A stretch of 64,000 nt of DNA, from contig NZ_JBDPZC010000013.1 in assembly GCF_039872765.1 (NCBI RefSeq), forward strand, positions 62,001 to 126,000, read 5' to 3'. The position numbers and the translations under genes were made by a program. Below the pieces are notes generated by a model. The model worked only from the letters and a program-made list of their open reading frames with translations. It ran no database searches and was not told the DNA's origin. Source of the stretch: Roseateles_B flavus. Lineage in GTDB: Bacteria > Pseudomonadota > Gammaproteobacteria > Burkholderiales > Burkholderiaceae_C. Below are positions 28,000-35,586 of the stretch, in pieces (position 1 is the stretch's first letter; each line of letters opens with the position of its first letter).

Positions 28000-29225
28000 G
28001 CCGCCGCCCTTTCCATGTCGGCCGCTGCAGTTTCGAGCGCGGCCAGCAGGCGATCGACGTCGGCCGCGGTATGCGTCGCGCACAGCGTGATGCGCAGGCG
28101 CGCCTCGCCCACGGCGACGGTCGGCGGACGGATGCCGGGCACCCGCAGGCCTTCGCGCTCCAGGCGCGCGGCCAGCTGCATCACCTCGGCATTGCCGCCC
28201 ACGATCAGCGGGCGCACGGGTGTCTCGCTGGGCGCCAGACGCCAGGGCAGGCCGCGGTGGCGCTTGAGCAGGGCCTTGATGCCTTGGGCCAGCTGCTGCT
28301 GCAGGGCCTTCAGGTGCTCGCGGCGCGCCTGGCCGATCTCGCTCTCGATGAGGTCGAAGCTGGTCAGCAGCGCATGCTCCACGGCGGGCGGCGAAGCGGT
28401 CGAGAAGATGTAGTTGCGCGCCGCCTGCAGCAGGTACTCGGTGATGCTCTCGTGAGCGACGACGAAGGCGCCGGCCAGGCCCGCGGCCTTGCCCAGGGTG
28501 CCGACGAGGATCAGGCGCTCGCTGCGCAGGTCGAAGTGCTCCAGCGAGCCCCGGCCCTTCGCACCCAGCACGCCGAAGCCATGGGCGTCATCCACGATCA
28601 GCCAGGCGTCGAACGCCTCGGCCAGTGCCAGCAGCGCGGGCAGCGGGGCGATGTCGCCGTCCATGCTGAAGACGGCATCGGTGACGATCAGCTTGACCTT
28701 GGCCGTGCTGGCCGCCAGCAGGTCGCGCAGGCCGGCGACGTCGGCATGGCCGTAGCGCGTGGTCCTGGCGCGGGCCAGGCGCGTGCCGTCGATCAGGGAG
28801 GCGTGGTTGAGGCTCTCGGAGAAGATCTCTGCCTCGACGTCGCCCAGCGCCGTCACCACGGCCAGATTGGCCATGTAGCCGGTGCAGAAGCCCAGCGCGC
28901 GGGCGTGGGGGATGTGGGGCGAGAACCAGTCGGCCAGGGTGTCGGTCACGCGCTTGTGCGCGACCGAATGGCCGCTGACCAGGGGCGAGGCACCGCTGCC
29001 GCCGCCATAGAGCCGCGCGCCTTCGGCCAGAGCCTCGGCGATGCGCGGATGGGCGGCCAGGCCCAGGTAGTCATTGCTGCAGAACATCAGCAGCTCGCGG
29101 GCAATGCCATCGGCGCCGCGCACGGTCTGGTGCGGCGCGGTCGGGCTTTCCGCCTCGCGCAGGAAGCGGGTCAGGGACTGCGCTTCAATGGCGCGCAGCT
29201 TGGATTGCAGGTGATCAATCAGCAT
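27996..29225 (-). CDS. bioF: 8-amino-7-oxononanoate synthase
   Basis: This PLP enzyme condenses pimeloyl-ACP (or CoA) with alanine. It has 409 residues. Typical segments are MFCSNDYLGLAAHP, GSGASPLVSGH, VDDAHGFGVLG and the PLP-lysine site GTLGKAAGLAGAF (Lys near 247). The gene start overlaps the bioA end by 11 bases and its stop overlaps bioD by 4, so the operon is translationally coupled. Confidence 0.96.
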   Translation of the reverse strand: MLIDHLQSKLRAIEAQSLTRFLREAESPTAPHQTVRGADGIARELLMFCSNDYLGLAAHPRIAEALAEGARLYGGGSGASPLVSGHSVAHKRVTDTLADWFSPHIPHARALGFCTGYMANLAVVTALGDVEAEIFSESLNHASLIDGTRLARARTTRYGHADVAGLRDLLAASTAKVKLIVTDAVFSMDGDIAPLPALLALAEAFDAWLIVDDAHGFGVLGAKGRGSLEHFDLRSERLILVGTLGKAAGLAGAFVVAHESITEYLLQAARNYIFSTASPPAVEHALLTSFDLIESEIGQARREHLKALQQQLAQGIKALLKRHRGLPWRLAPSETPVRPLIVGGNAEVMQLAARLEREGLRVPGIRPPTVAVGEARLRITLCATHTAADVDRLLAALETAAADMERAAA

Positions 29226-30543
29226 CGGAGTCAGGGAAGAGATCGGCCAGGGTGCGACGCACCGCCTCCGCCAGCCAGCGCGCCACCTGGGCGTCGATCA
29301 GGTAGGGCGGCATCAGGTAGACCGTGCGGCCAATGGGGCGGATCAGCAGTTCATGCCGCCGCGCGGCCAGGTGGAAGGCCTCGGCAAAGCCCGCAGGCGC
29401 CTCCTCCACGTCAAAGGCCAGAATCATGCCCTGCTGGCGCAGATGGGCCACGCGCGCATGCTTCGCCAGCGGGGCAAAGGCCTCGGCCAAATGCGAAGCC
29501 TGTTCTGCGTTGTGCTGGAGCTGGCCGGCATCGAAGCGGTCCAGCACGGCATTGGCCGCTGCACAGGCGAGTGCGTTGCCGGTGTAGGAGTGCGAATGCA
29601 GGAAGCCGCGGGTGACGTCCTCGGACCAGAAGGCGCGGTAGACGGCGTCGGTGGTGAGCACCAGCGACAAGGGCAGCGTGCCGGCGGTGATGCCCTTCGA
29701 GAGCAGGATGAAGTCGGGCCACTGGTCGTGCGCGGCCGGCTGCGTGTGCTGCCACGCAAAGAACTGCCCCGTACGCCCGCAGCCCACGGCGATCTCGTCG
29801 GCGATCAGGTGCACGCCGAATTCGCGGGTCATCGCGCGCACCTGGCGCAGGTAGTTCGGCGAATGCATCACCATGCCGGCCGCACCCTGTACCAGGGGCT
29901 CGAGGATCACGGCGGCGATGTGGCCATGGCGCTCGGCCAGCAGTGTGCGCAGCGCGGTCAGTGCTGCGGCCTCGTTGCCCAGGCGGCTGTCGGGCGAGTC
30001 CACGATGTGGGCGCGCATCAGCAGGGGGTCGTAGGCATCGCGGAAGATGGCGACGTCGGTCACGGCCAGCGCACCGATGGTCTCGCCGTGGTAGCCGTTC
30101 CTGAGGCACACGAACTCGCGCTTCTCGGCCTGGCCCAGGTTGCGCCAGCTGTGGAAGCTCTGCTTCAGCGCGATCTCCACCGCGCTGGCGCCGTCGCTGC
30201 CGAAGAAGACGTGGCCCAGCGCGGCGCCCGTGCGCGCGCTCAGACGCTCGGCCAGGCGGATGGCGGGCTCATGCGTGCAGCCGGCCAGCATCACATGCGG
30301 CAGGGTGTCCAGCTGCTGCTTGATGGCGGCGTTGATGCCGGCGTCCGCATGACCGAAGAGGTTGACCCACCAGGAGCTGTTGGCGTCGAAGTAGCGGTGG
30401 CCGTCGAAGTCGAAGAGCCAGGGCCCCTCGCCGCGGGCGATGGGCAGGGGCGGCACGCGTTCGGCGCGCGCCATCTGCGTGCAGGGGTGCCACACCGCGT
30501 CGAGGCTGCGGCGTTGCAGCAAATGTGTCTGGCTTGGGTTCAT
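29215..30543 (-). CDS. bioA: Adenosylmethionine-8-amino-7-oxononanoate aminotransferase
   Basis: This PLP aminotransferase converts 8-amino-7-oxononanoate to 7,8-diaminononanoate, using SAM as donor. The start at 30543 (MNPSQTHLL) has a GGAAAG site about 8 bases upstream; ATGs at 30549 and 30567 are alternatives. It has 442 residues. WHPCTQM, DGHRYFDANSSWWVNLFGH, the SDGASAVEIALKQS loop and the PLP-Lys region ILLSKGITAGTLPLS are diagnostic. It is the first gene of bioA-F-D-B; a 115-bp gap with a REP-like element precedes it, and I see no clear BirA or BioR box there. Confidence 0.96.
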   Translation of the reverse strand: MNPSQTHLLQRRSLDAVWHPCTQMARAERVPPLPIARGEGPWLFDFDGHRYFDANSSWWVNLFGHADAGINAAIKQQLDTLPHVMLAGCTHEPAIRLAERLSARTGAALGHVFFGSDGASAVEIALKQSFHSWRNLGQAEKREFVCLRNGYHGETIGALAVTDVAIFRDAYDPLLMRAHIVDSPDSRLGNEAAALTALRTLLAERHGHIAAVILEPLVQGAAGMVMHSPNYLRQVRAMTREFGVHLIADEIAVGCGRTGQFFAWQHTQPAAHDQWPDFILLSKGITAGTLPLSLVLTTDAVYRAFWSEDVTRGFLHSHSYTGNALACAAANAVLDRFDAGQLQHNAEQASHLAEAFAPLAKHARVAHLRQQGMILAFDVEEAPAGFAEAFHLAARRHELLIRPIGRTVYLMPPYLIDAQVARWLAEAVRRTLADLFPDSDAD

Positions 30544-30588
30544 GCGCATCTTTCCATCCCGCGGCATTCCGCCCGCGCGCAGCCCGGA

Positions 30589-30655
30589 GATCCGGCTCCG
30601 CCGGGCTCTCGGGCTGGCCCCCTCGAGGGGGGGCGCGCAGCGCGTACGGGGCGGT
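30589..30655. repeat. REP-like intergenic element, copy B (5' of bioA)
   Basis: GATCCGGCTCCGCCGGGCTC (30589-30608) is followed by CCCCCTCGAGGGGG (30618-30631), the hairpin GCGCGcaGCGCG and a GGGGCGG run. The order is the same as in copy A at 26026-26171, with a shorter distance between elements. It lies between liuC and bioA, so the bio operon has one copy at each end. Confidence 0.75.
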
Positions 30656-30658
30656 CCA

Positions 30659-31441
30659 TCAGCTCAGCCACGACGGCCTGGATTTGTTCAGGAAGCTCTG
30701 CACGCCTTCACGGCCCTCGGCGGACGCGCGGATGTCGGCAATGCGGCGCGCGGTGTCGTCGCGCAGCTGCGGCGTGATCTCGTGATGGGCGACGTCCTGG
30801 ACCAGGCGCTTGCAGGCGCGCACGGCGGCCGGACCGTTGGCGCACAGCGCGTCGACCAGCGACTGCACCTTGTCGTCCAGCGTCTCGGGCGTGGCCAGCT
30901 CATGCACCAGACCCAGCCGGTGGGCCTCGGCGGCGCCGAAGCGCTCGGCGGTCACGAAGTAGCGGCGCGAGGCCTGCTCGCCCAGCGCACGCACGACGTA
31001 CGGGCCGATGGTGGCCGGCAGCAGCCCCAGCTTGGCTTCGGACAGGCAGAAGCCCGCGCCCTCCACCGCCACGACCATGTCGCACACCGACACCAGGCCC
31101 ACGCCGCCGGCGTAGACATCGCCCTGCACGCGGGCGATCACGGGCACGGGGCAGCTGTAGATCGTCCAGAGCATCTCGGCCAGGCGGCTGGCATCGGCGT
31201 GGTTCTCGTCCCAGCTGTAGCCGGCCATGGCCTTCATCCAGTTGAGATCGGCCCCGGCGCAGAAGGCCTTGCCCTCGGCGGCGAGCACGATGGCGCGCAG
31301 GGTCAGGTCTTGCCCCAGCGTGGCGAAGGCCTCGGTCAGCTCGGCGATGACGCCCTCGTTGAAGGCGTTGCGCACATCGGGGCGGTTGAGGGTGACGCGC
31401 GCCACGTGGCCCTCGCGTTCGATCTTGAGCGTGCTCGTCAT
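30659..31441 (-). CDS. liuC: Methylglutaconyl-CoA hydratase (enoyl-CoA hydratase family)
   Basis: This crotonase-fold enzyme of 260 residues probably hydrates 3-methylglutaconyl-CoA to HMG-CoA. It has the oxyanion-hole segments AFCAGADLNWMK (60-71) and VQGDVYAGGVGLVSVCD (about 105-120). The catalytic-Glu region reads AGFCLSEAKLGLLPATIGPYV, with SEAKLGL typical for LiuC-like hydratases. It lies in the leucine cluster, 12 bp after vapC. General enoyl-CoA hydratase is the alternative; context supports LiuC. Confidence 0.87.
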   Translation of the reverse strand: MTSTLKIEREGHVARVTLNRPDVRNAFNEGVIAELTEAFATLGQDLTLRAIVLAAEGKAFCAGADLNWMKAMAGYSWDENHADASRLAEMLWTIYSCPVPVIARVQGDVYAGGVGLVSVCDMVVAVEGAGFCLSEAKLGLLPATIGPYVVRALGEQASRRYFVTAERFGAAEAHRLGLVHELATPETLDDKVQSLVDALCANGPAAVRACKRLVQDVAHHEITPQLRDDTARRIADIRASAEGREGVQSFLNKSRPSWLS

Positions 31442-31453
31442 GGGGTTCTCTCG

Positions 31454-31855
31454 TCAGTGCTTCCAGACCTTGAGGCCGCGGTGGACCTCCAGGGCGTCGA
31501 AGTCGCGGTCCTTGTGCAGCAGGGCGTAGTCGTTCTCGATGCAGAAGGTGGCCAGCAGGACGTCGATGGGGCTGCGCACCGTGTGGCCCTGGGCGCGCAG
31601 ATTGCGGTAATGGTCGACAGCGGCCATGGCCAGCGCCTCGCCGCCGGTGGTCTCGACGGCCAGGCTCTGCATCAGCAGCGTGGCCTGGCGCAGTTCGCGC
31701 GGGTGGCGGAAGCCGCGCAGGACCTCGAACAGCACCAGGTCCGGCACCACGAGGCGCAGCTCGCCCTGCTCCAGCAGCGCGGCCAGCTGATCGACGGCCG
31801 GGTGCGAGGCCCCCGAGAAGAAGTCGATCCAGACGCTGGAATCAACGACGAGCAC
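31454..31855 (-). CDS. vapC: VapC-type PIN-domain toxin ribonuclease
   Basis: This is a PIN-domain endoribonuclease toxin of 133 residues. I set a GTG start at 31855 (MLVVDSSVWIDFF), with a GGGGGAGC site just upstream; it overlaps the end of the antitoxin gene by 14 bases, the usual TA arrangement. The acidic metal-binding residues of the PIN fold are seen: D5 in VVDSSVWIDFF, Glu in PDLVLFEVLRGF, and Asp in SPIDVLLATFC and KDRDFDAL. The longer ATG frame from 31930 would run through the antitoxin and lacks support. It may act on tRNA or rRNA, as other VapC toxins do. Confidence 0.88.
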   Translation of the reverse strand: MLVVDSSVWIDFFSGASHPAVDQLAALLEQGELRLVVPDLVLFEVLRGFRHPRELRQATLLMQSLAVETTGGEALAMAAVDHYRNLRAQGHTVRSPIDVLLATFCIENDYALLHKDRDFDALEVHRGLKVWKH

Positions 31856-32096
31856 GGCGCTCCCCCGGAGCCGGTTCGTGGACGGACAGGGGCGCGGACT
31901 CGGGCGCGGCCGCCCAGTCGACGTCATCACCGCCTTCCCACTTGAGCTTGCCGCGCCACTTGAGCAGCTCGCGGTAGGCCGCCTGGCGCGCCAGCAGCTT
32001 CAGCCCGGCCTCGACCGCCTCCTTCTTGGTCTTGAAGGGGCCGGCCTGCAGCGCTTTCGCCATCAGCTCGTCATCGATTTCGATATTCGTGCGCAT
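31842..32096 (-). CDS. vapB: VapB-type antitoxin
   Basis: This 84-residue antitoxin has an N-terminal ribbon-helix-helix-like DNA-binding segment (MRTNIEIDDELMAKALQ...TKKEAVEAGLKLLARQ), the pattern of the VapB/DUF2191 group. The C-terminal tail is charged (KWEGGDDVDW) and would wrap around VapC. The start at 32096 gives the conserved beginning; an ATG at 32123 is poorer. It follows liuB by 39 bp and should repress its own promoter with VapC. Confidence 0.88.
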   Translation of the reverse strand: MRTNIEIDDELMAKALQAGPFKTKKEAVEAGLKLLARQAAYRELLKWRGKLKWEGGDDVDWAAAPESAPLSVHEPAPGERRARR

Positions 32097-32137
32097 GATG
32101 TGTACGTTTTCCTGAAGGAGCACACATTGTATACATC
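32097..32137 (-). promoter_or_regulatory. Candidate vapBC promoter and operator
   Basis: Imperfect inverted repeats GATGTGTAC (32097-32105) and GTATACATC (32129-32137) match in 8 of 9 positions and bracket the space before vapB. On the minus strand the right arm contributes TATACAAT, a good -10 candidate. The right arm runs into the liuB stop codon (32136-32138). This fits an own promoter with TA-type autoregulation inside the liu cluster. Confidence 0.5.
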
Positions 32138-33743
32138 ACATGCGGAAGACACCGAACTTGGCGTCCGGGATGGGCGCGTTCAGCGAGGCGGAAAGACCCA
32201 GGGCCAGCACGCGGCGCGTATCGGCCGGATCGATCACGCCGTCGTCCCAGAGGCGGGCGCTGGCGTAGTAGGGATGGCCCTGATCCTCGTACTGCTGGCG
32301 GATGGGGGCCTTGAAGGCCTCTTCCTCGTCGGCACTCCACTGGCCGCCCTTGGCCTCGATGCCGTCGCGCTTGACAGTGGCCAGCACGCTGGCCGCCTGC
32401 TCGCCTCCCATCACCGAGATGCGGGCGTTGGGCCACATCCAGAGGAAGCGGGGCGAGTAGGCGCGGCCGCACATGCCGTAGTTCCCGGCGCCGAACGAGC
32501 CGCCGATGATCACGGTGAACTTCGGCACGTTGGCGCAGGCCACGGCCGTCACCATCTTGGCGCCGGCGCGGGCGATGCCCTCGTTCTCATACTTGCGGCC
32601 CACCATGAAGCCCGTGATGTTCTGCAGGAAGACCAGCGGGATCTTGCGCTGGCAGCACAGCTCGATGAAGTGGGCGCCCTTGTTGGCGCTCTCGGCGAAG
32701 AGGATGCCGTTGTTGGCCACGATGCCCACGGGCATGCCCTCGATGTGGGCGAAGCCGCAGACCAGGGTGTTGCCGTAGCGGGCCTTGAATTCATCGAAGG
32801 CGGAGCCGTCGACGATGCGAGCGATGACCTCGCGCACGTCGAAGGGCTTGCGGGTGTCCGTGGGGATCACGCCGTGCAGCTCGGCCGGGTCGAACAGCGG
32901 GGCCTGAGGCGCCTGCAGGCGCAGGGGCTGGGGCTTGGTGCGGTTCAGGCTGGCGACCACGTTGCGGGCCAGGGCCAGGGCATGGGTGTCGTTTTCGGCC
33001 AGGTGGTCGGCCACGCCGGAGAGGCGGGTGTGGACATCGCCGCCGCCCAGGTCCTCGGCACTCACCACCTCGCCGGTGGCGGCCTTCACCAGGGGCGGGC
33101 CGCCCAGGAAGATGGTGCCCTGGTTCTTGACGATGATGGTCTCGTCGCTCATGGCCGGCACATAGGCGCCGCCGGCGGTGCAGGAGCCCATCACCACGGC
33201 GATCTGCGGGATGCCCTGGGCCGAGAGATTGGCCTGGTTGTAGAAGATGCGGCCGAAGTGGTCGCGGTCCGGGAAGACCTCGTCCTGGTTGGGCAGGTTG
33301 GCGCCGCCGGAGTCCACCAGGTAGACGCAAGGCAGCTTGTTCTGCTCGGCGATCTCCTGGGCGCGCAAGTGCTTCTTGACGGTGACGGGGTAGTAGGTAC
33401 CGCCCTTGACCGTGGCGTCATTGCAGACGATCACGCACTCCACGCCATTGACGCGGCCGATGCCGGCGATCATGCCGCCGCCGGGGGCGGCGTTGTCGTA
33501 CATGTCCAGGCCAGCCAGCGGCGCGATCTCCAGGAAGGGCGTGCCGGGGTCCAGCAGCATCTCCACGCGGTCGCGCGGCAGCAGCTTGCCGCGGGCCGTG
33601 TGCTTGGCGCGGGCCGCCTCGCCGCCACCCTCGGCGATCTTGGCCAGGCGGGCGTTGAGGTCGGCGATCAGGGCCTGCATGGCCTCGGCATTGGCCTTGA
33701 ATTCGGCCGAGCGCGCGTTGAGCTTGCTGTGCAGCACGGACAT
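32136..33743 (-). CDS. liuB: Methylcrotonyl-CoA carboxylase, beta (carboxyltransferase) subunit
   Basis: This is the carboxyltransferase half of methylcrotonyl-CoA carboxylase, acting with the biotinylated alpha subunit encoded at 23876-25876. It has 535 residues. Crotonase-superfamily carboxyltransferase segments are clear: ARGKLLPRDRVEMLLDPGTPFLE, MGSCTAGGAYVPAMSDE, NITGFMVGRKYENEGIARAGAKMVTAV and SFGAGNYGMCGRAYSPRFLWMWPNA, the last two typical of MCC rather than PCC. A CAGGAG site precedes the ATG. It is the first gene of the cluster, divergent from a TetR regulator. No isovaleryl-CoA dehydrogenase (liuA) gene is in the window. Confidence 0.95.
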   Translation of the reverse strand: MSVLHSKLNARSAEFKANAEAMQALIADLNARLAKIAEGGGEAARAKHTARGKLLPRDRVEMLLDPGTPFLEIAPLAGLDMYDNAAPGGGMIAGIGRVNGVECVIVCNDATVKGGTYYPVTVKKHLRAQEIAEQNKLPCVYLVDSGGANLPNQDEVFPDRDHFGRIFYNQANLSAQGIPQIAVVMGSCTAGGAYVPAMSDETIIVKNQGTIFLGGPPLVKAATGEVVSAEDLGGGDVHTRLSGVADHLAENDTHALALARNVVASLNRTKPQPLRLQAPQAPLFDPAELHGVIPTDTRKPFDVREVIARIVDGSAFDEFKARYGNTLVCGFAHIEGMPVGIVANNGILFAESANKGAHFIELCCQRKIPLVFLQNITGFMVGRKYENEGIARAGAKMVTAVACANVPKFTVIIGGSFGAGNYGMCGRAYSPRFLWMWPNARISVMGGEQAASVLATVKRDGIEAKGGQWSADEEEAFKAPIRQQYEDQGHPYYASARLWDDGVIDPADTRRVLALGLSASLNAPIPDAKFGVFRM

Positions 33744-33778
33744 GGTGTCTCCTGGCGGGCGGGGTGCGGAGCCTGATC

Positions 33779-33791
33779 TGAGTCAAGCTCA
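33779..33791. promoter_or_regulatory. Candidate TetR operator, liuB-proximal copy
   Basis: TGAGTCAAGCTCA matches the perfect palindrome at 33882-33894 in 10 of 13 positions, keeping both TGAGT/CTCA ends. It sits about 36 bp upstream of the liuB ATG, where a bound repressor would block transcription of the leucine cluster. Confidence 0.55.
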
Positions 33792-33881
33792 ATTCATCAT
33801 GTGAAACCCATTGAATCGTGTTCACCGGGTTCGCGAAGCCCCGAGGATACGACAGAGGAATGACCCCCAGCAAGCAAGACT

Positions 33882-33894
33882 TGAGTTCAACTCA
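33882..33894. promoter_or_regulatory. Candidate TetR operator, regulator-proximal copy
   Basis: TGAGTT-C-AACTCA is a perfect 6-bp inverted repeat with one central base. It lies 8 bases upstream of the GGGGAGA ribosome-binding site of the TetR gene, suggesting autorepression. Confidence 0.65.
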
Positions 33895-33917
33895 GAAATT
33901 CGGGGAGAATGGCCTGC

Positions 33918-34661
33918 ATGAGCTCCACCGCCCACAGCGCCAGCCCCCTCGCCCCCGTGGCGCCGCCTGCCATGCAGCGCCGCGCGCCCGCCGGCGCCAA
34001 GGCCGAGCAGCGGGTGCGGGACATCCTGCGCGTGGGCCGGGAGGTCTTCGCCGCCAAGGGCTATGAGCGGGCCACCACCATCGAGATCGCCAAGCGCCTG
34101 GGCATCTCCGAAGCCACCGTCTTCACCTATTTCCGCGGCAAGCGCGAGCTGTGCATGCGGGTGATCGCCGACTGGTACGACGAGATCATCGAGGCCATCG
34201 AGCAGGGCCTGCCCCGCGAGGCGCCCATCCGCGAGCAGCTGGAGTTCGTGGTCCACACCCATCTGCGGCTGTTCCTGATCCAGGGCACGGGCCTGTGCGA
34301 GCTGGTGCTTTCCGAAGGCCGCAAGCGCGAGGCCGACATCACAGGCGGCAGCGAGTTCGGCGAGGCCTTCATCGAGCTGCAGCGCCGCTACACCGCGCCG
34401 CTGATGGAGCTGCTCTCGCGCGGCCAGCAGCGCGGGCAGGTGCGTCAGGACATCCCCCTGCGCATGCTGCGCTCCCTGGTCTTCGGGCCCATGGAGCACA
34501 TGCTGTGGGAGGTGATCATCGCCGGGCGGCAGATCAATGTGGACCAGAGCGCGCGCGACCTCGTCGCCCTGCTGTGGCCCGCGCTGCAGGCGCCGGACGA
34601 GGAGCTGCTGCGCCTGCGCGGCCTGAAGGACACGCTGCTGCGCGCCCTGGATCAGGCCTGA
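33918..34661 (+). CDS. TetR-family regulator divergent from the leucine-catabolism cluster
   Basis: This is a transcriptional regulator of 247 residues. The start at 33918 is preferred because GGGGAGA (33902-33908) is about 9 bases upstream; the ATG at 33909 is too close to it. A 30-residue Ala/Pro-rich leader precedes the TetR DNA-binding domain (about 30-80: RVRDILRVGREVFAAKGYERATTIEIAKRLGISEATVFTYF, described by ends). The helical C-terminal domain (85-225) resembles acyl-CoA-responsive regulators such as FadR/PsrA-type TetR proteins. Divergence from liuB and the two matching palindromes suggest that it controls the leucine cluster, possibly in response to an acyl-CoA. Confidence 0.88.
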   Translation: MSSTAHSASPLAPVAPPAMQRRAPAGAKAEQRVRDILRVGREVFAAKGYERATTIEIAKRLGISEATVFTYFRGKRELCMRVIADWYDEIIEAIEQGLPREAPIREQLEFVVHTHLRLFLIQGTGLCELVLSEGRKREADITGGSEFGEAFIELQRRYTAPLMELLSRGQQRGQVRQDIPLRMLRSLVFGPMEHMLWEVIIAGRQINVDQSARDLVALLWPALQAPDEELLRLRGLKDTLLRALDQA

Positions 34662-34683
34662 GCGAGATCCGCTCGCCCCAATG

Positions 34684-34707
34684 AAAAAGGCGCCCGGGTG
34701 GGGCGCC
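34684..34707 (-). terminator. Rho-independent terminator of the chalcone-isomerase-like gene
   Basis: GGCGCCC (34689-34695) and GGGCGCC (34701-34707) form a 7-bp stem with a 5-base loop. On the minus strand it is followed by five T (complement of 34684-34688). It starts 20 bases beyond the stop of the gene at 34728. Confidence 0.8.
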
Positions 34708-34727
34708 TGTCGGTCGCGGCGGGTGGC

Positions 34728-35321
34728 TCAGCCTTCAAGCTTGCTCAGGCCCAGCAGGCCGTCGCGGGTGGAGTCGCGCACCTTGGGGCCGATCCACACC
34801 TTCATCATCATCGGAAAGAAGGCCTCGCCGGCGATCGGGTCACCCAGGCGCTTGCCGTTGAGCGAGAACTCGGTGCTCTTCTCCACCGGGTTGTAGTCGA
34901 TCACCACGAGGTCGCCCTTGCTGACCTTGCTGCGCTGACCGAAGACGGCGCCCAGCTGCGAGGTGGCGATCACATTGGCCGAGAACTCCTCGGTCGTCAC
35001 GTTCTGGCGGATGCGGTCCAGCATGGCATTGGCCAGGTCCTTGGCGGACACGGCGCGCAGCATGTAGAACTGGATGCGCTTGGGGCCCTTGACGCCGGTG
35101 GCGCCGTCCATGGTCGTCTGCTTGCTGGGCAGGTAGAAGGCCACGACGGTGGAACGCGTCGAGAGAATGCTGGACGCCGCCACGCCGTTGAGCACCAGGG
35201 TCTGGTTGCCCACGGCGGCGGTGGCCGGGAATTCGAAGCCTTCGAACTTGACATCGCTCGCCTGTGCGGCGCCAGCCAGCAGGAGCAGGCCCATCGCGAG
35301 GGGTCGCAGGAATTGCAGCAT
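34728..35321 (-). CDS. Chalcone-isomerase-fold periplasmic protein
   Basis: This exported protein of 197 residues has a signal peptide (1-21, ending AAQA). The start at 35321 has a GGAGACAAG site. The mature part follows the chalcone isomerase-like pattern (PF16036 type): FEGFEFPATAAVGNQTLVLNGVA, STVVAFYLPSK, KRIQFYMLRAVSAKDLANAMLDRI, KGDLVVIDYNPVEKSTEFSLNGKRLGD and FFPMMMKVWIGPKVRDSTRDGLLG. Bacterial members of this fold lack flavonoid isomerase activity as far as known; their role is open. It diverges from the outer-membrane gene at 35587 across a 265-bp region. Confidence 0.85.
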   Translation of the reverse strand: MLQFLRPLAMGLLLLAGAAQASDVKFEGFEFPATAAVGNQTLVLNGVAASSILSTRSTVVAFYLPSKQTTMDGATGVKGPKRIQFYMLRAVSAKDLANAMLDRIRQNVTTEEFSANVIATSQLGAVFGQRSKVSKGDLVVIDYNPVEKSTEFSLNGKRLGDPIAGEAFFPMMMKVWIGPKVRDSTRDGLLGLSKLEG

Positions 35322-35586
35322 CTTGTCTCCTTGACATGCGGCAGCGCCACATCGGGAAGGTACTGCCAGGGCGCGGATTATGGAGAAGTGCGCCGCGACG
35401 CGCAGCAGGCCGGGGCGGCAAGATTGCGCAGGACGCCGCGATTCGGCAGTCCTCTCTAGCCGGATCGCTGTGCATTTCACGCCAAGGCTGGCAGCATCCG
35501 CCCCATTCCCCCGTGTTGCCGCTCGACGCCGATTCCCCCGGCGTCTGCGGCCGCATGCTTTCCAAACCCGGCTTTCAGGACCACCC

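Noticed and set aside
31856..31930. Extended VapC start at 31930
   Set aside because: The extra 25 codons overlap vapB in another frame and look like shadow sequence. The GTG at 31855 has a good ribosome-binding site and gives the standard PIN-domain start.
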